In this document: in pieces, positions 34,704 through 44,474 of the stretch | Numbering within the stretch: position 1 is the stretch's first letter | Layout: every line of letters starts with the position of its first letter | Origin: a bacterium | GTDB lineage: Bacteria > Armatimonadota > Fimbriimonadia > Fimbriimonadales > Fimbriimonadaceae | Direction of reading: 5' to 3' | Assembly: GCA_013823945.1 (NCBI GenBank) | Contig: PNMZ01000003.1 | Coordinates: 212,326-276,325, forward strand | Length of the DNA: 64,000 nucleotides | The notes under the pieces: model-generated | Told to the model about the DNA's origin: nothing | Seen by the model: only the letters and a program-made list of their open reading frames with translations | Databases searched by the model: none | Translations under genes and position numbers: made by a program

Positions 34704-36284
34704 ATGGCAACGATCATCTACGCTCGCAAGTCCTCAGAAAGCGAAGACCGCCAAGTGCAGAGCTTGGACGACCAGATTCAGGCACTCCAGACGTTCGCAG
34801 AGCGCGAGAACATCACAATCTCTGAGGTAATCACTGAGGCAAGGTCTGCTAAAGCCCCCTACTCGCGCCCAGAGTTTCAACGCATGGTTGAAGATATTCA
34901 GACTGGGAAGGTTGATGGAATTCTGACGTGGTCGATCAACCGCCTGAGTCGCAACCTAATTGACGGTGGCATGATTGCTCACCTGCTCCAAACGGGGCAA
35001 TTGAACTACATCCGGACGCCAGAGAGAACATACCGACCTGAGGACAATGTGCTGATTATGTCCATTGAAAACGGAATGGCGACGAGCTTTGTTCAAGACC
35101 TGAGCCGAAACGTGAAACGTGGAATGCAAGGAAAAGTGGACCGAGGCGGCTTCCCTGGTTCTGCCCCCATTGGATACAAGAATAATCTAGCCACCCATGA
35201 AATCGAGCCTCATCCTGACACGTTTCCGATTGTGGAACAGGCGTGGAGACTCCTACTGTCGCGCCAATTTAGCATCGCTGAAATCCATCGTGAGCTCGTG
35301 AAACTTGGGCTGAAGGGCATGTTCAAGAACAATCGAAATCGCCCAGTCAGCAAGTCCGTCGTGTACAGCTTCCTCAGAAATCGCTTCTACACCGGGCAGT
35401 TCGAGTACAAGGGCCAGATTTATCAGGGAAATCACGAGCCGATGATAACTGTCGCGGAGTTCAATGAGGCTCAGTCCATTCTGAGCAAGGCACCGGTAAC
35501 CAGACCAAAGCGGCTGGAGTTCTCGTTCGCTGGAAGCCTAACTTGCGGCAAGTGCGGCTGTGCAGTCGTTGGAGAGAGCAAGCGGAAGCACTATAAAGGG
35601 ACTGGAAAATCAGTCGTATACACTTACTACCACTGCTCGGGCGCAAAAGGCTGTATGCGGACAAGCATCTCGGAGTCTGACCTCTTCGAGAAAGTCGCAA
35701 ACGTTCATGATCGACTCGACATTGATGGTGATTTCATAGAATGGTGCAAGACCTCGCTCCAGAGATCATTGGAGCACGACGCCTCAATTCGAGCGCGGTC
35801 TCTCGAAGAGTTCAAGAGCGAGTTGACAAGGATTCGCGAGCGGATCGAACGAGCGACATCAATGAGGTTGGATGGAGAATTGAGTGCTTCGGAGTTCGCC
35901 GCAATCAAAGCCAAGCTGACCGCCCAAGAAGAGGTCGCACTTGGGAACATCAAGGGTAATCAACTCGCAACAGAGTCCCTTGATGAACTAATCGTAGGCA
36001 AACTGAGGGCCGTTGAGGCCCTGAAGAATCCGACTTCGCTACCGATTCACGCTCTCCGGGGCCACATTCGTTCGGTGGGCGAAAACCACACTCTCACTCA
36101 GGGAACCCTGGTTTTGAATGTCGATCCGATCATCCAAAAAATCGCCGCATTCGAACCCCGAGCAAGTGGCTCTGAGAGGGCGAATGCGGACGACTATTTT
36201 GCTAAAAATCCAGGTTGGCTGGCCTGCCTAAACGAAGCTCGAACCTTGAGCCGAGAAGCCATGAGATCAGATAGAAATACTTGA
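34704..36284 (+). CDS. Large serine recombinase
   Basis: 526 aa. Resolvase domain at the start (YARKSSESEDRQVQSLDDQ, with the catalytic Ser among residues 10-13, and NRLSRN), then the recombinase domain (GMQGKVDRGGFPGSAPIGYK), and a zinc ribbon (CGKCGCAVV and CSGAKGC). C-terminal coiled coil. Such enzymes integrate phages or transposable elements. It is a second recombinase in the island besides the tyrosine integrase at 57139, so it may belong to a nested element; no clear att pair for it was found. Confidence 0.9.
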   Translation: MATIIYARKSSESEDRQVQSLDDQIQALQTFAERENITISEVITEARSAKAPYSRPEFQRMVEDIQTGKVDGILTWSINRLSRNLIDGGMIAHLLQTGQLNYIRTPERTYRPEDNVLIMSIENGMATSFVQDLSRNVKRGMQGKVDRGGFPGSAPIGYKNNLATHEIEPHPDTFPIVEQAWRLLLSRQFSIAEIHRELVKLGLKGMFKNNRNRPVSKSVVYSFLRNRFYTGQFEYKGQIYQGNHEPMITVAEFNEAQSILSKAPVTRPKRLEFSFAGSLTCGKCGCAVVGESKRKHYKGTGKSVVYTYYHCSGAKGCMRTSISESDLFEKVANVHDRLDIDGDFIEWCKTSLQRSLEHDASIRARSLEEFKSELTRIRERIERATSMRLDGELSASEFAAIKAKLTAQEEVALGNIKGNQLATESLDELIVGKLRAVEALKNPTSLPIHALRGHIRSVGENHTLTQGTLVLNVDPIIQKIAAFEPRASGSERANADDYFAKNPGWLACLNEARTLSREAMRSDRNT

Positions 36285-36368
36285 AAGAGGCTTCAAAAAC
36301 GTCTTGCTTCTTGTATAAAACTACATAAACATCTCTTAATAATCCTGAGGCCTCTGCGTTGGTCAAAG

Positions 36369-37127
36369 TCAACTTCTGAGTAGATCTTCTAGGAACCGGT
36401 TGGGTTGATCCATGAATCGCCTAGTGAGAGCAAAGTGCGCGGTATCTTGGAAATCAGTTCTGCGAAGTGCTCCATCCCTTACCTCATAGAGTAAGGACCT
36501 TGGGAAAGCCATGAGAATGGGAGAATGGGTTGCGATAATGAACTGCGAGCCCTGTGACTCTAGCTGATCAAGAATAGAAAGCATTTTGAATAGCCCTGTT
36601 GGTGAGAGTGCTGCTTCAGGCTCATCGAGTAAGAAGAGTCCACCAGGTCTGAGTCTGTTCTGCATGAGCGCAAGGAAAGATTCACCATGCGATTGCTCAT
36701 GGAGGGACTTTGAGCCATACGCTTTCCCAATCTTTGGACCTCCCCAGCCCTCATCAAGACGTTCAATCTCCGTAGCGACGTTGTAAAAACTCTCAGCCCT
36801 TAGAAAGTAGCCATCAGTTGGCATCGCGCCAGTCTTGACGAGCCTCAAGTCACGGTGGAGCTTGGAATGAGAGTTCCGAGTCTTGAACGAGAAGTGGCGA
36901 CTACCGCCTTCGGGATTGAATCCCCAAGCGGTTGCAATTGCTTCCAGTAACGTCGACTTTCCACATCCATTCTCTCCGACCAAGAATGTAACACCCCGGT
37001 GAAGCTTGAGTGTCTTCAGCGAAGAGACCATAGGAAGTGAGTATGGGTACTTACCCCAATCCTTAACTTGAGCACGATCCAGACGAACTTCACGAATGAA
37101 CGCATCGCTACGATCTGGGGCTTTCAT
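36369..37127 (-). CDS. AAA/ABC-type ATPase (SMC-like, stand-alone)
   Basis: 252 aa. Walker A FLVGENGCGKSTLLEAI near residue 50, ABC-type signature ESFLALMQ, Walker B GGLFLLDEPEAALSP and H-loop FIIATHSPIL. Such small ABC-like ATPases are common next to defence and mobile genes, sometimes with a nuclease partner; none is adjacent here, although Cys-rich genes follow on the same strand. Role unknown. Confidence 0.75.
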   Translation of the reverse strand: MKAPDRSDAFIREVRLDRAQVKDWGKYPYSLPMVSSLKTLKLHRGVTFLVGENGCGKSTLLEAIATAWGFNPEGGSRHFSFKTRNSHSKLHRDLRLVKTGAMPTDGYFLRAESFYNVATEIERLDEGWGGPKIGKAYGSKSLHEQSHGESFLALMQNRLRPGGLFLLDEPEAALSPTGLFKMLSILDQLESQGSQFIIATHSPILMAFPRSLLYEVRDGALRRTDFQDTAHFALTRRFMDQPNRFLEDLLRS

Positions 37128-37166
37128 AGACCCATCCTAACAAAATTAGGAACTAAGTTCTATGGA

Positions 37167-37343
37167 CTAAGAAACAGTACCACACTCATCGCACTCTTTT
37201 TCTCCAGTGGGGAATCCATCTGAATCGTACAGGTCAGTACCGGAATGAGTTCCTCCGAGGTATCGCTTTGGATCACCGTGACACAAAGGGCAGGGGCAAT
37301 CCTCTTCGCCGCAGATATCGCAAACACCGTTTTCGTCGATCAT
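37167..37343 (-). CDS. 58-aa Cys-rich zinc-ribbon-like protein
   Basis: Short reading frame from ATG 37343: MIDENGVCDICGEEDCPCPL, then CHGDPKRYL, and a second pair ECDECG near the C-terminus. Eight Cys and two His in 58 residues are not expected by chance and indicate metal binding. It lies between the ATPase and another zinc-ribbon gene on the same strand. Confidence 0.6.
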   Translation of the reverse strand: MIDENGVCDICGEEDCPCPLCHGDPKRYLGGTHSGTDLYDSDGFPTGEKECDECGTVS

Positions 37344-37434
37344 CGCAACCTCATTGATTCAGACGACATTAGCAGTGATTCGGTTCCTCAGCTGTTGAAC
37401 GCTAGTGAGGTTCGAGGCAAACCTCGCTCCTTCG

Positions 37435-37788
37435 TCAGGTCGCAATCAGAAGGAAGCCTACGACCACAAGTGCGAGGCCCAGCTGAATCCACTGCCACCG
37501 CGCACTTCTCAGGTCTCTCGCGTCAATCCACTTCGCGCAGCCTTGGCAGACGATCCGAGTACCGAATCGTTTTTGAACTGACATTGGCTTCCCAGTTCGA
37601 TAGTCACGACGAACCCACTCGCCAGTCTTTACGTTTCGGCGGAGCCTCGTTCTGGATTCGTTGAGCGGTCTCCCGCAGATGTAGCAGTTGGCCATGCACT
37701 CAGTTTTGCCCAAGTCGATTTGATCTGAAAATCCCATGGCGTCCACGCAAGGGGTGCACCAAGCCTTCGATTCGTGAGGGAGCCGCAT
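37435..37788 (-). CDS. Zinc-ribbon protein with C-terminal membrane helix
   Basis: 117 aa from ATG 37788 or 86 aa from ATG 37695 (MANCYICGRP). CYICGR and VCQGCAKW form a four-Cys site; the C-terminus WIQLGLALVVVGFLLIAT is one membrane helix. The longer form adds WCTPCVDAMGF, which resembles a stretch upstream of the XRE gene (GCTPCIDAQGL). No strong ribosome site for either. Function unknown. Confidence 0.5.
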   Translation of the reverse strand: MRLPHESKAWCTPCVDAMGFSDQIDLGKTECMANCYICGRPLNESRTRLRRNVKTGEWVRRDYRTGKPMSVQKRFGTRIVCQGCAKWIDARDLRSARWQWIQLGLALVVVGFLLIAT

Positions 37789-37861
37789 GAAGTTGAGATC
37801 GTGGTCAGGCGATTTGATCGCCGAGGATCACCATGAACATGAAACAACCTGAGGTGCTTTT

Positions 37862-38728
37862 GTGAGCACCGCCATCTATGACATGGTCACCAAGACCATC
37901 ATCGAGTGCCTTGAGAAGGGCGTCGTGCCCTGGAAGAAGCCATGGCATCAGCTCCAGTCTGTACCTGTCAACGCAATCACGAACCGGCCGTATCGAGGTG
38001 TGAACACGTTTCTCCTCTCCATACATCCGTACACGGATCACAGGTGGCTCACCTACAAGCAAGCCCAGGAACTCAATGGAGCAATCAAGCCCGGAGAAAA
38101 AGCAACGACCGTGGTTTTCTGGAAACGCTGGAAGCCAAACGTGCCAGACGAGAAACAAGAGAAAGGCGTGAGCCGAGAGGTTCCGCTTCTTCGCTATTTC
38201 AAGGTGTTCAACGCAGAACAGTGCGTAGGACTTTCGCTCGCCGAGCTTCACCACTCGGCGGAGTACAAGGAGCATGAGCGGATCGAACGAGCGGAGCTTT
38301 TGGTAAAGCATATGCCAAACCCGCCAACGATTCGGGAAGGAGGCAACACGGCCTGGTATCGCCCGAGCGATGACCACGTCCAGATTCCCGAACTGAAGAT
38401 ATTCCGGACACCAGACGCATACTACGCCACGCTCTTCCATGAGCTAGGCCATGCCACCGGACACGAGTCTCGACTCAACCGATCAGGAGTTACAGGCACG
38501 ATCCTTTTCGGGTCCGGTGAGTACAGCAAGGAGGAGTTAGTCGCCGAACTCACCTCGGCTTTCTGTGCCGCAACCGTCTCCCTCGATGACCGTCTGCTTT
38601 GTGACTCAGCCTCCTACATCGACGGTTGGCTCAGCGTCCTCAGGTCAGACCCAAAGGCGGTAGTGATCGCCGCCGCTCAAGCTCAGCGAGCCGCAGACCT
38701 CATTCGGGGTGTCGAGTATGCCACTTGA
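37862..38728 (+). CDS. ardC: ArdC-like antirestriction protein
   Basis: 288 aa from a GTG start with GAGG upstream. N-terminal ssDNA-binding domain (PWKKPWHQLQSVPVNAITNR, PYRGVNTFLLS) and C-terminal zincin-like metallopeptidase with HELGHATGHESRLNR near residues 193-207 and downstream Glu in EELVAELTSAF. ArdC proteins of conjugative elements protect incoming DNA from restriction. Fits a mobile island that must cross between hosts, and sits just before the host-type restriction locus. A perfect terminator follows. Confidence 0.9.
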   Translation: MSTAIYDMVTKTIIECLEKGVVPWKKPWHQLQSVPVNAITNRPYRGVNTFLLSIHPYTDHRWLTYKQAQELNGAIKPGEKATTVVFWKRWKPNVPDEKQEKGVSREVPLLRYFKVFNAEQCVGLSLAELHHSAEYKEHERIERAELLVKHMPNPPTIREGGNTAWYRPSDDHVQIPELKIFRTPDAYYATLFHELGHATGHESRLNRSGVTGTILFGSGEYSKEELVAELTSAFCAATVSLDDRLLCDSASYIDGWLSVLRSDPKAVVIAAAQAQRAADLIRGVEYAT

Positions 38729-38739
38729 CCCTATCTCCA

Positions 38740-38767
38740 CCTCACGGACTCCCCGTGAGGTTTTTTT
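38740..38767 (+). terminator. Intrinsic terminator after ardC
   Basis: CCTCACGG (38740-38747), 5-base loop, CCGTGAGG (38753-38760) followed by seven T (38761-38767): a textbook intrinsic terminator 11 bases after the ardC stop. Confidence 0.9.
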
Positions 38768-38838
38768 GTTTGGGCCATAATTTGCGTAGAGGAAGCAAGT
38801 CTTGCGTTGACTGCCTCACACCTCCAAGCTGAACCAAG

Positions 38839-39093
38839 ATGAGTTCGACGAATTTTGATTTCACGGTAGCTTCCAACCCGAGCTTTTGCACGGTTTGGCC
38901 AGAAACCGCGACCGCACGCGAGTGGTTTCGGGAGTGGACTGAGGGCGAACTTCTTGGTGACGGCGAGAGCTTTCGCGTCGAATTTCGATACATCCATGAC
39001 TTATGCAATGGCATGCTCGATCACGGTTTCACAATCACTAAGGATGGGAAAGTGATGGTTCGGAGCAGTGAAGGCGAGCTTGTCTTGGAGTAG
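38839..39093 (+). CDS. Small hypothetical protein
   Basis: 84 aa, soluble, Trp-rich (TAREWFREWTEGELLG). No family recognised. Stands alone after the ardC terminator and before hsdR, with an ATG and AACCAAG context. The 250 bases after it hold nothing I can support beyond likely hsdR promoter sequence. Confidence 0.45.
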   Translation: MSSTNFDFTVASNPSFCTVWPETATAREWFREWTEGELLGDGESFRVEFRYIHDLCNGMLDHGFTITKDGKVMVRSSEGELVLE

Positions 39094-39345
39094 AAGTCCC
39101 AGCCTCCGCAAGTTGCGCGAGGCATTTTTCACTGCAATCACGTCGTGGAGAAGTCCGATAATCACAACATGGAAATCGCATAACTCAGCGCACGACAGGG
39201 CTGTTCGAACCCCGGAGCGAAGACGGCTTTTTAGGCTGTCCCTGGGAGAAAATTGGCTTTATTACTCTGGCGGAGGGCGGGAGTGTCAGATAGTCTGGAT
39301 TCTGCTAAAATCAGGTTAGAAAATTGCCACAGCTAGTGAACTACG

Positions 39346-42051
39346 ATGCCGACAAATAACTGGGAATCCGAAGCACAAACGCGGAGGAAACGTATTGATC
39401 CTAAGCTTGCAGCGCAAGGTTGGCAGGTCGCAGATTTTGACGCATCAAAAAAACTCGGTGATTTAGAGAATAAGGCAGTCGCTGAATGGCCAACAGACAA
39501 TGGACCAGCTGACTACGCTCTCTGCAAAGACGGACAGGTAGTTGGCGTAGTGGAAGCCAAGAAAGTTACGGTTGGACCTCAAAATGTTCTTACCCAAGCC
39601 GCCAGATACTCACAAGGAGTTCGCGAGCACAGGGCGCAGTATGGCGAAGGGTTCAAAGCACCATTCCTCTACTCCACAAATGGTGAGATCATTTGGTTCC
39701 AGGATATTCGCGATCCACTCAACCGCTCCCGCAAGGTTGCAGCATTTCACACACCTGACGCACTAAGAGAAATGCTCCTTAGGAACGATCAAGCACTCTT
39801 TGCAAAACTGGAAAATGAGCCGTTTCGCCATGGATCGGTGCGATCCTACCAAGAAAACGCAATTAGAGCCGTTGAGCAAGCGATCAGAGACCGAAAGCGA
39901 CAAATGATGGTCGTGATGGCGACCGGAACTGGTAAGACACGTACAACGATTCAGCAAGCCTATAGGCTCATGAAATCGGGAGCCGCGAAGCGCATTCTAT
40001 TCCTCGTTGATCGAAGGGCTCTCGCAGCCCAGACGGTTCGAGCGTTCGCCTCATTTGAGTGTGAGCCAGGTCTCAAGTTTGACAAAGCTTATGAGGTCTA
40101 CAGCCAGCGATTCAGCCAGGGAGACATGGACGACGATAGTGGTGAGAAGTTCGATCCCAAGGTCCTTCCAAACCGCTACCTGACAGACCCTCAGCCGGGT
40201 GATGCCTTCATCTACGTCTCGACGATTCAGCGGATGGCAATCAACCTCTTTGGACGCCAAGGGATGCTTGAGGGACTTGCCGAGACGGAAGACGAAGCAG
40301 AGCAACTGAACATTCCTATTCATGCTTTTGATCTCATCATCGCGGACGAGTGTCACCGTGGCTACTCCAGGAAAGAAGAATCAATTTGGCGCGACACCTT
40401 GGATCATTTTGATGCGATCAAAGTTGGCTTGACTGCCACGCCAGCCGCGCATACGGTTGCTTACTTCGGCGATCCGGTCTACCGATACACCTACAAGGAA
40501 GCCGTGGAAGCCGGATTCTTGGTGGACTTTGACGTAGTCCGTGTCCGTTCGGATGTCCGTATCGAAGGTGTGACTCTGAGAGAAGGTGAGCGCATTGAGG
40601 TGGTGGATACCCACGAAGGCACAACCAAAAACATTGACTATCTTGAGGATGAGGTCATCTATGATGCGAGTGCCATCGAAGCCAAAATCACAGCTCCAGA
40701 CTCAAACCGCAAAATCGTCGAGGAGTTGAAGAAGCACGCCGAAGCTCACGAAGCGGAATACGGCAGATTTCCTAAGACGCTCATTTTTGCCGCCAACGAC
40801 CTCCAACACACGAGCCACGCGAATCAGCTCGTTTCGCTCTGCCGGGAGATTTTCGGGAGAGGTGATGCCTTCGTCTCCAAGATCACGGGAGCGAAGGACG
40901 TTGATCGCCCGTTGCAGCGAATCAAGGAGTTCCGAAACCGACCGGAGCCAAAGATCGTCGTGACCGTTGACCTCCTGACAACCGGAGTCGATGTTCCCGG
41001 CATCGAATTCCTCGTTTTTCTGCGCCCGGTTAAGAGCAGAATCCTTTTTGAACAAATGCTCGGGCGAGGAACGAGGCTTTGTACTGAGTTTGATGGTCCG
41101 TCCAAATCTCACTTCGTAGTCTTTGATTGCTTCGATGGGACTCTCATCGACAGTTTCCGCAACGCGAGTGGCATGGCGGTCGAAGCACCTGTGAGCGACC
41201 CGATTCCTCTCGAAGAGGTCGTTGAGAACATTTGGAACAACGAGAGGCGTGACTACCACGTGAAGGTACTTGCCAAGCGGCTCAAACGCATTGACAAAGA
41301 GATCACGGGCGAGGGGCGGGTCAAGTTCCTTGAGTTCACCCAGAACCTTAACCTCTCGGCCTTCGCCGAGCAGCTGGACGGGCTCCTCAAGGCTAACTTT
41401 ACCGGGACAATGGAGCTACTGAGAAACGAGGATTTCCAACAGTTCCTCAAGCAGTATCCACGCCCTAATCGAGACTTCGTGATCGCTACGGGAGTTCAGG
41501 ACACCGTTACTTCTGAGCGTCTCATTCGCTACAAAGAGAACGACCTCAGGCCAGCCGACTACCTTGCAGAGTTCAGCAAGTTCATCGAAGCAAACCGGGA
41601 TCAAATCGAAGCCCTGCGAATTCTTCTCGACAAGCCGGAAGGCTGGAGCACGGACGCACTTCGAGAACTACGCGCAGCTCTGCGACTTGCACAGTTCCCC
41701 GAAGAGCGAGTCAGAGAGGCAGTGACTATCGCACGGCACAAGGCACTGGCCGACGTGATCTCGATGGTCAAGAATGCAGCTGATGAGGCTCGCCCACTGC
41801 TCACCGCTGAGGAGCGAGTGAACGCCGCGCTGAGCCAGGTGACGGGCGTCATGGAACTCAGCGAAGAGCAGCGCGGATGGTTGGAGTTGATTCGCCAACG
41901 CCTCGTGGCCGATCTCGCTATCGAGCCAGATGATTTTGAGGGATACCCATTCGATGATCGAGGAGGATTTGCTAAGGCCAACAAGGTCTTTGGCGGTGGC
42001 CTCAAAGACCTTCTCGCGAAGCTAAACTGGGCTATCGCTCACGCCGCTTAA
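39346..42051 (+). CDS. hsdR: Type I restriction enzyme R subunit
   Basis: 901 aa. N-terminal nuclease with VVGVEAKK (D-x(n)-E-x-K site), superfamily 2 helicase with Walker A MATGTGKTRT near residue 192, DECHRGYSR (DEAD-like), VGLTATPAA and LLTTGVDVPGIEFLVFLR. C-terminal helical part joins the M/S complex. ATP-driven translocation and cleavage of unmodified DNA. First of hsdR-hsdM-rhuM-hsdS; R-before-M order as in EcoEI-like and related types. Confidence 0.95.
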   Translation: MPTNNWESEAQTRRKRIDPKLAAQGWQVADFDASKKLGDLENKAVAEWPTDNGPADYALCKDGQVVGVVEAKKVTVGPQNVLTQAARYSQGVREHRAQYGEGFKAPFLYSTNGEIIWFQDIRDPLNRSRKVAAFHTPDALREMLLRNDQALFAKLENEPFRHGSVRSYQENAIRAVEQAIRDRKRQMMVVMATGTGKTRTTIQQAYRLMKSGAAKRILFLVDRRALAAQTVRAFASFECEPGLKFDKAYEVYSQRFSQGDMDDDSGEKFDPKVLPNRYLTDPQPGDAFIYVSTIQRMAINLFGRQGMLEGLAETEDEAEQLNIPIHAFDLIIADECHRGYSRKEESIWRDTLDHFDAIKVGLTATPAAHTVAYFGDPVYRYTYKEAVEAGFLVDFDVVRVRSDVRIEGVTLREGERIEVVDTHEGTTKNIDYLEDEVIYDASAIEAKITAPDSNRKIVEELKKHAEAHEAEYGRFPKTLIFAANDLQHTSHANQLVSLCREIFGRGDAFVSKITGAKDVDRPLQRIKEFRNRPEPKIVVTVDLLTTGVDVPGIEFLVFLRPVKSRILFEQMLGRGTRLCTEFDGPSKSHFVVFDCFDGTLIDSFRNASGMAVEAPVSDPIPLEEVVENIWNNERRDYHVKVLAKRLKRIDKEITGEGRVKFLEFTQNLNLSAFAEQLDGLLKANFTGTMELLRNEDFQQFLKQYPRPNRDFVIATGVQDTVTSERLIRYKENDLRPADYLAEFSKFIEANRDQIEALRILLDKPEGWSTDALRELRAALRLAQFPEERVREAVTIARHKALADVISMVKNAADEARPLLTAEERVNAALSQVTGVMELSEEQRGWLELIRQRLVADLAIEPDDFEGYPFDDRGGFAKANKVFGGGLKDLLAKLNWAIAHAA

Positions 42052-42060
42052 CCTACCGAA

Positions 42061-43479
42061 ATGACTGACGTTGTACAAAAGCTCTGGGGATTCTGCCACA
42101 CACTTCGCCACGATGGAATTGACTATGGCGATTACATCGAGCAGATCACTTATCTGCTCTTCCTCAAGATGGCAGATGAGCGCGGGGTAGACCTTCCCGA
42201 CGCATGTGACTGGGGCCATCTCAAGCTACTGAGCGGGGTTGAACTGACCGATGACTACCCACGAATGCTCCGTGACCTCGGAAAGCAGAGCGGCATTCTT
42301 GGGGACATTTTCTCCGGAGCCCAGTCCCGATTCACCAACCCTGTCAACCTTCGCAAGCTCATTGCCCTGATTGATGACACCGAGTGGACGAGCCTAGACG
42401 TTGATGTGAAGGCCGAAGCATTTGAGGGTCTTCTAGAGAAAGCCGCCAGTGAAGGCAAGAAAGGAGCCGGTCAGTACTTCACCCCGAGACTTCTTATTCA
42501 GAGCATCATGCGATGCATGAAGCCTGATCCTCGCTCGAAGTCCGACTTCACAATCGGAGATCCGGCCTGTGGAACGGGTGGATTCCTGATCGCAGCCTAC
42601 GAGTGGCTCAAGGATGAACTGAAGGCAGAGAAAGCCGCCCCTGATCGAGACACTCTCAAGCGAATCAAAGAGAAAACCTATTTTGGGCAGGAGCTAGTGG
42701 CAAGGCCACGCCGACTCGCTCTAATGAACATGTACCTCCACAATGTCAGTCCTCAGATAGCTCTGGGAGACTCCATCTACGAGGTGTACAACGGTCCGAA
42801 ATTTGATGTTGTCATTACCAACCCTCCTTTCGGGAACCGTGGCGCGAACCAAGCTCCCGAGCGCGAAGACTTCACCGTCACAACGAGTAACAAGCAGCTG
42901 AACTTTATTCAGCACATTCTCACGATCCTCAAGCCCGGTGGTCGTGCCGCCGTCGTTGTTCCTGACAATGTGCTCTTTGCCGATCAAGCTGGTGAAATCT
43001 TCAAAATCCTGATGCAGGACTGTGATCTGCACACCGTTCTCAGACTTCCCCGAGGAACCTTCACGCCGTACACTCCGGGCACGAAAACCTACGTCATCTA
43101 CTTCACCAAAGGCAAGCCAACTAAGCAGGTCTGGCTCTACGACGCCAGAGCCAATGTGCCGGGAATCACCAAGAAAGATCGTCCACTTTCTACGGCTCAT
43201 TTTGCTGATTTTGAGCAAGCATTTGGTAACGATCCAAACGGACAGTCCCCTCGAACCGAGTCAGACCGATTCCGATGCTTTGGAATCGATGATATCAAAA
43301 AGCGGGAGTATAAGCTCGATGGATTCAAGTGGATCAAGGACGAATCCCTCGATGACGCTGACGATCTTGGCGAACCCGAGGAGATCATCACCGAGGCTGT
43401 TACCCAGCTCACCGCCGCCATTGACGAACTAAACCAGGTGCTCAAACTTCTTGAAAAGCCACAGAAGGTGGAAGCATGA
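42061..43479 (+). CDS. hsdM: Type I restriction-modification DNA methyltransferase
   Basis: 472 aa N6-adenine methyltransferase. N-terminal helical HsdM domain (DYIEQITYLLFLKMADE), SAM-binding TIGDPACGTGGFL near residue 168 and catalytic NPPF in VITNPPFGNRG near residue 255. GQYFTPRLLI is also typical. Ten bases from hsdR and overlapping rhuM by 4 bases. Acts with HsdS to methylate the recognition site. Confidence 0.96.
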   Translation: MTDVVQKLWGFCHTLRHDGIDYGDYIEQITYLLFLKMADERGVDLPDACDWGHLKLLSGVELTDDYPRMLRDLGKQSGILGDIFSGAQSRFTNPVNLRKLIALIDDTEWTSLDVDVKAEAFEGLLEKAASEGKKGAGQYFTPRLLIQSIMRCMKPDPRSKSDFTIGDPACGTGGFLIAAYEWLKDELKAEKAAPDRDTLKRIKEKTYFGQELVARPRRLALMNMYLHNVSPQIALGDSIYEVYNGPKFDVVITNPPFGNRGANQAPEREDFTVTTSNKQLNFIQHILTILKPGGRAAVVVPDNVLFADQAGEIFKILMQDCDLHTVLRLPRGTFTPYTPGTKTYVIYFTKGKPTKQVWLYDARANVPGITKKDRPLSTAHFADFEQAFGNDPNGQSPRTESDRFRCFGIDDIKKREYKLDGFKWIKDESLDDADDLGEPEEIITEAVTQLTAAIDELNQVLKLLEKPQKVEA

Positions 43480-44474
43480 GTGAGATCATCCTTTACACGT
43501 CGCCGGACGGAGTCGCAAAGGTCGAAGTCTTCTTTGAAGACGAGAATTTCTGGCTGACTCAGCGTCGAATGGCCGAGCTGTTCGGCGTTGATGTTCGCAC
43601 GATCAACGAGCACATCGGCAACATTTTCGAGTCGGGCGAACTTGATCGGGAGGCAACTATCCGGAAATTCCGGATAGTTCAAATCGAAGGCGGTCGAGAG
43701 GTCGAACGCGAGCTCGATCACTACTCGCTCGATGCGATCATCGCCGTTGGTTACCGGGTGAACTCCAAGCAAGCCACCCAGTTCCGACGGTGGGCGACAG
43801 ACACCCTTAAGGAGTTCGTGATCAAAGGCTTCGTGCTCGATGATGAACGCCTCAAGCTCAACAAGCGTTTCGGGAAAGACTACTTTGACGAGCTTATTGA
43901 GCGTATCCGAGAGATTCGGGCGAGCGAACGCCGGTTCTACCTCAAGATTACGGACCTCTACGAGCAGGCCAGCATCGACTACGACCCCAAAGCCGAGATC
44001 ACCAAGACCTTCTTTGCCACCGTCCAGAACAAGCTCCATTGGGCGGTGAGCGGCAAGACTGCCGCCGAGATCATCGCCGAGCGAGCCGACGCCAGCAAGC
44101 CGAGCATGGGTCTGACCACCTGGAAGAACGCGCCGCACGGCAAGGTGCTCAAGGGCGACATCGCAACCGCCAAGAACTACTTGATCGAGAAGGAGATCAA
44201 GGACTTGGAGCGCATTGTCACGATGTACCTCGACTATGCCGAGCTCCAAGCGTCACGTCAGATTCCGATGAAGATGGCCGACTGGGTGGAGCGGCTGAAC
44301 GCATTCCTTCAGTTCAACGGGTTTGAAGTGCTCGACAACCCAGGCAAGGTCTCGGCTGAAGTCGCGAAGAAGCTAGCTGAGAAGCAATACGAGAAGTTCC
44401 GGGTAAAGCAAGATGAAGGGTTTGAGAGCGACTTTGAGCGCGAGACTAAACGACTTGAGGGGGACTCCCAATGA
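43476..44474 (+). CDS. rhuM: RhuM-family protein
   Basis: 332 aa. Begins ILYTSPDGVAKVEVFFEDEN, then FWLTQRRMAELFGVDVRTIN (HTH) and VIAVGYRVNSKQATQFRRWA, the RhuM/Bro-like core, followed by a coiled RhuM C-terminus. First seen in Salmonella pathogenicity islands and often beside type I restriction genes. It overlaps hsdM and hsdS by 4 bases each, so it is fully coupled to the restriction operon. Precise function unknown; DNA-binding or Fic-like partner is proposed in related systems. Confidence 0.92.
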   Translation: MSEIILYTSPDGVAKVEVFFEDENFWLTQRRMAELFGVDVRTINEHIGNIFESGELDREATIRKFRIVQIEGGREVERELDHYSLDAIIAVGYRVNSKQATQFRRWATDTLKEFVIKGFVLDDERLKLNKRFGKDYFDELIERIREIRASERRFYLKITDLYEQASIDYDPKAEITKTFFATVQNKLHWAVSGKTAAEIIAERADASKPSMGLTTWKNAPHGKVLKGDIATAKNYLIEKEIKDLERIVTMYLDYAELQASRQIPMKMADWVERLNAFLQFNGFEVLDNPGKVSAEVAKKLAEKQYEKFRVKQDEGFESDFERETKRLEGDSQ

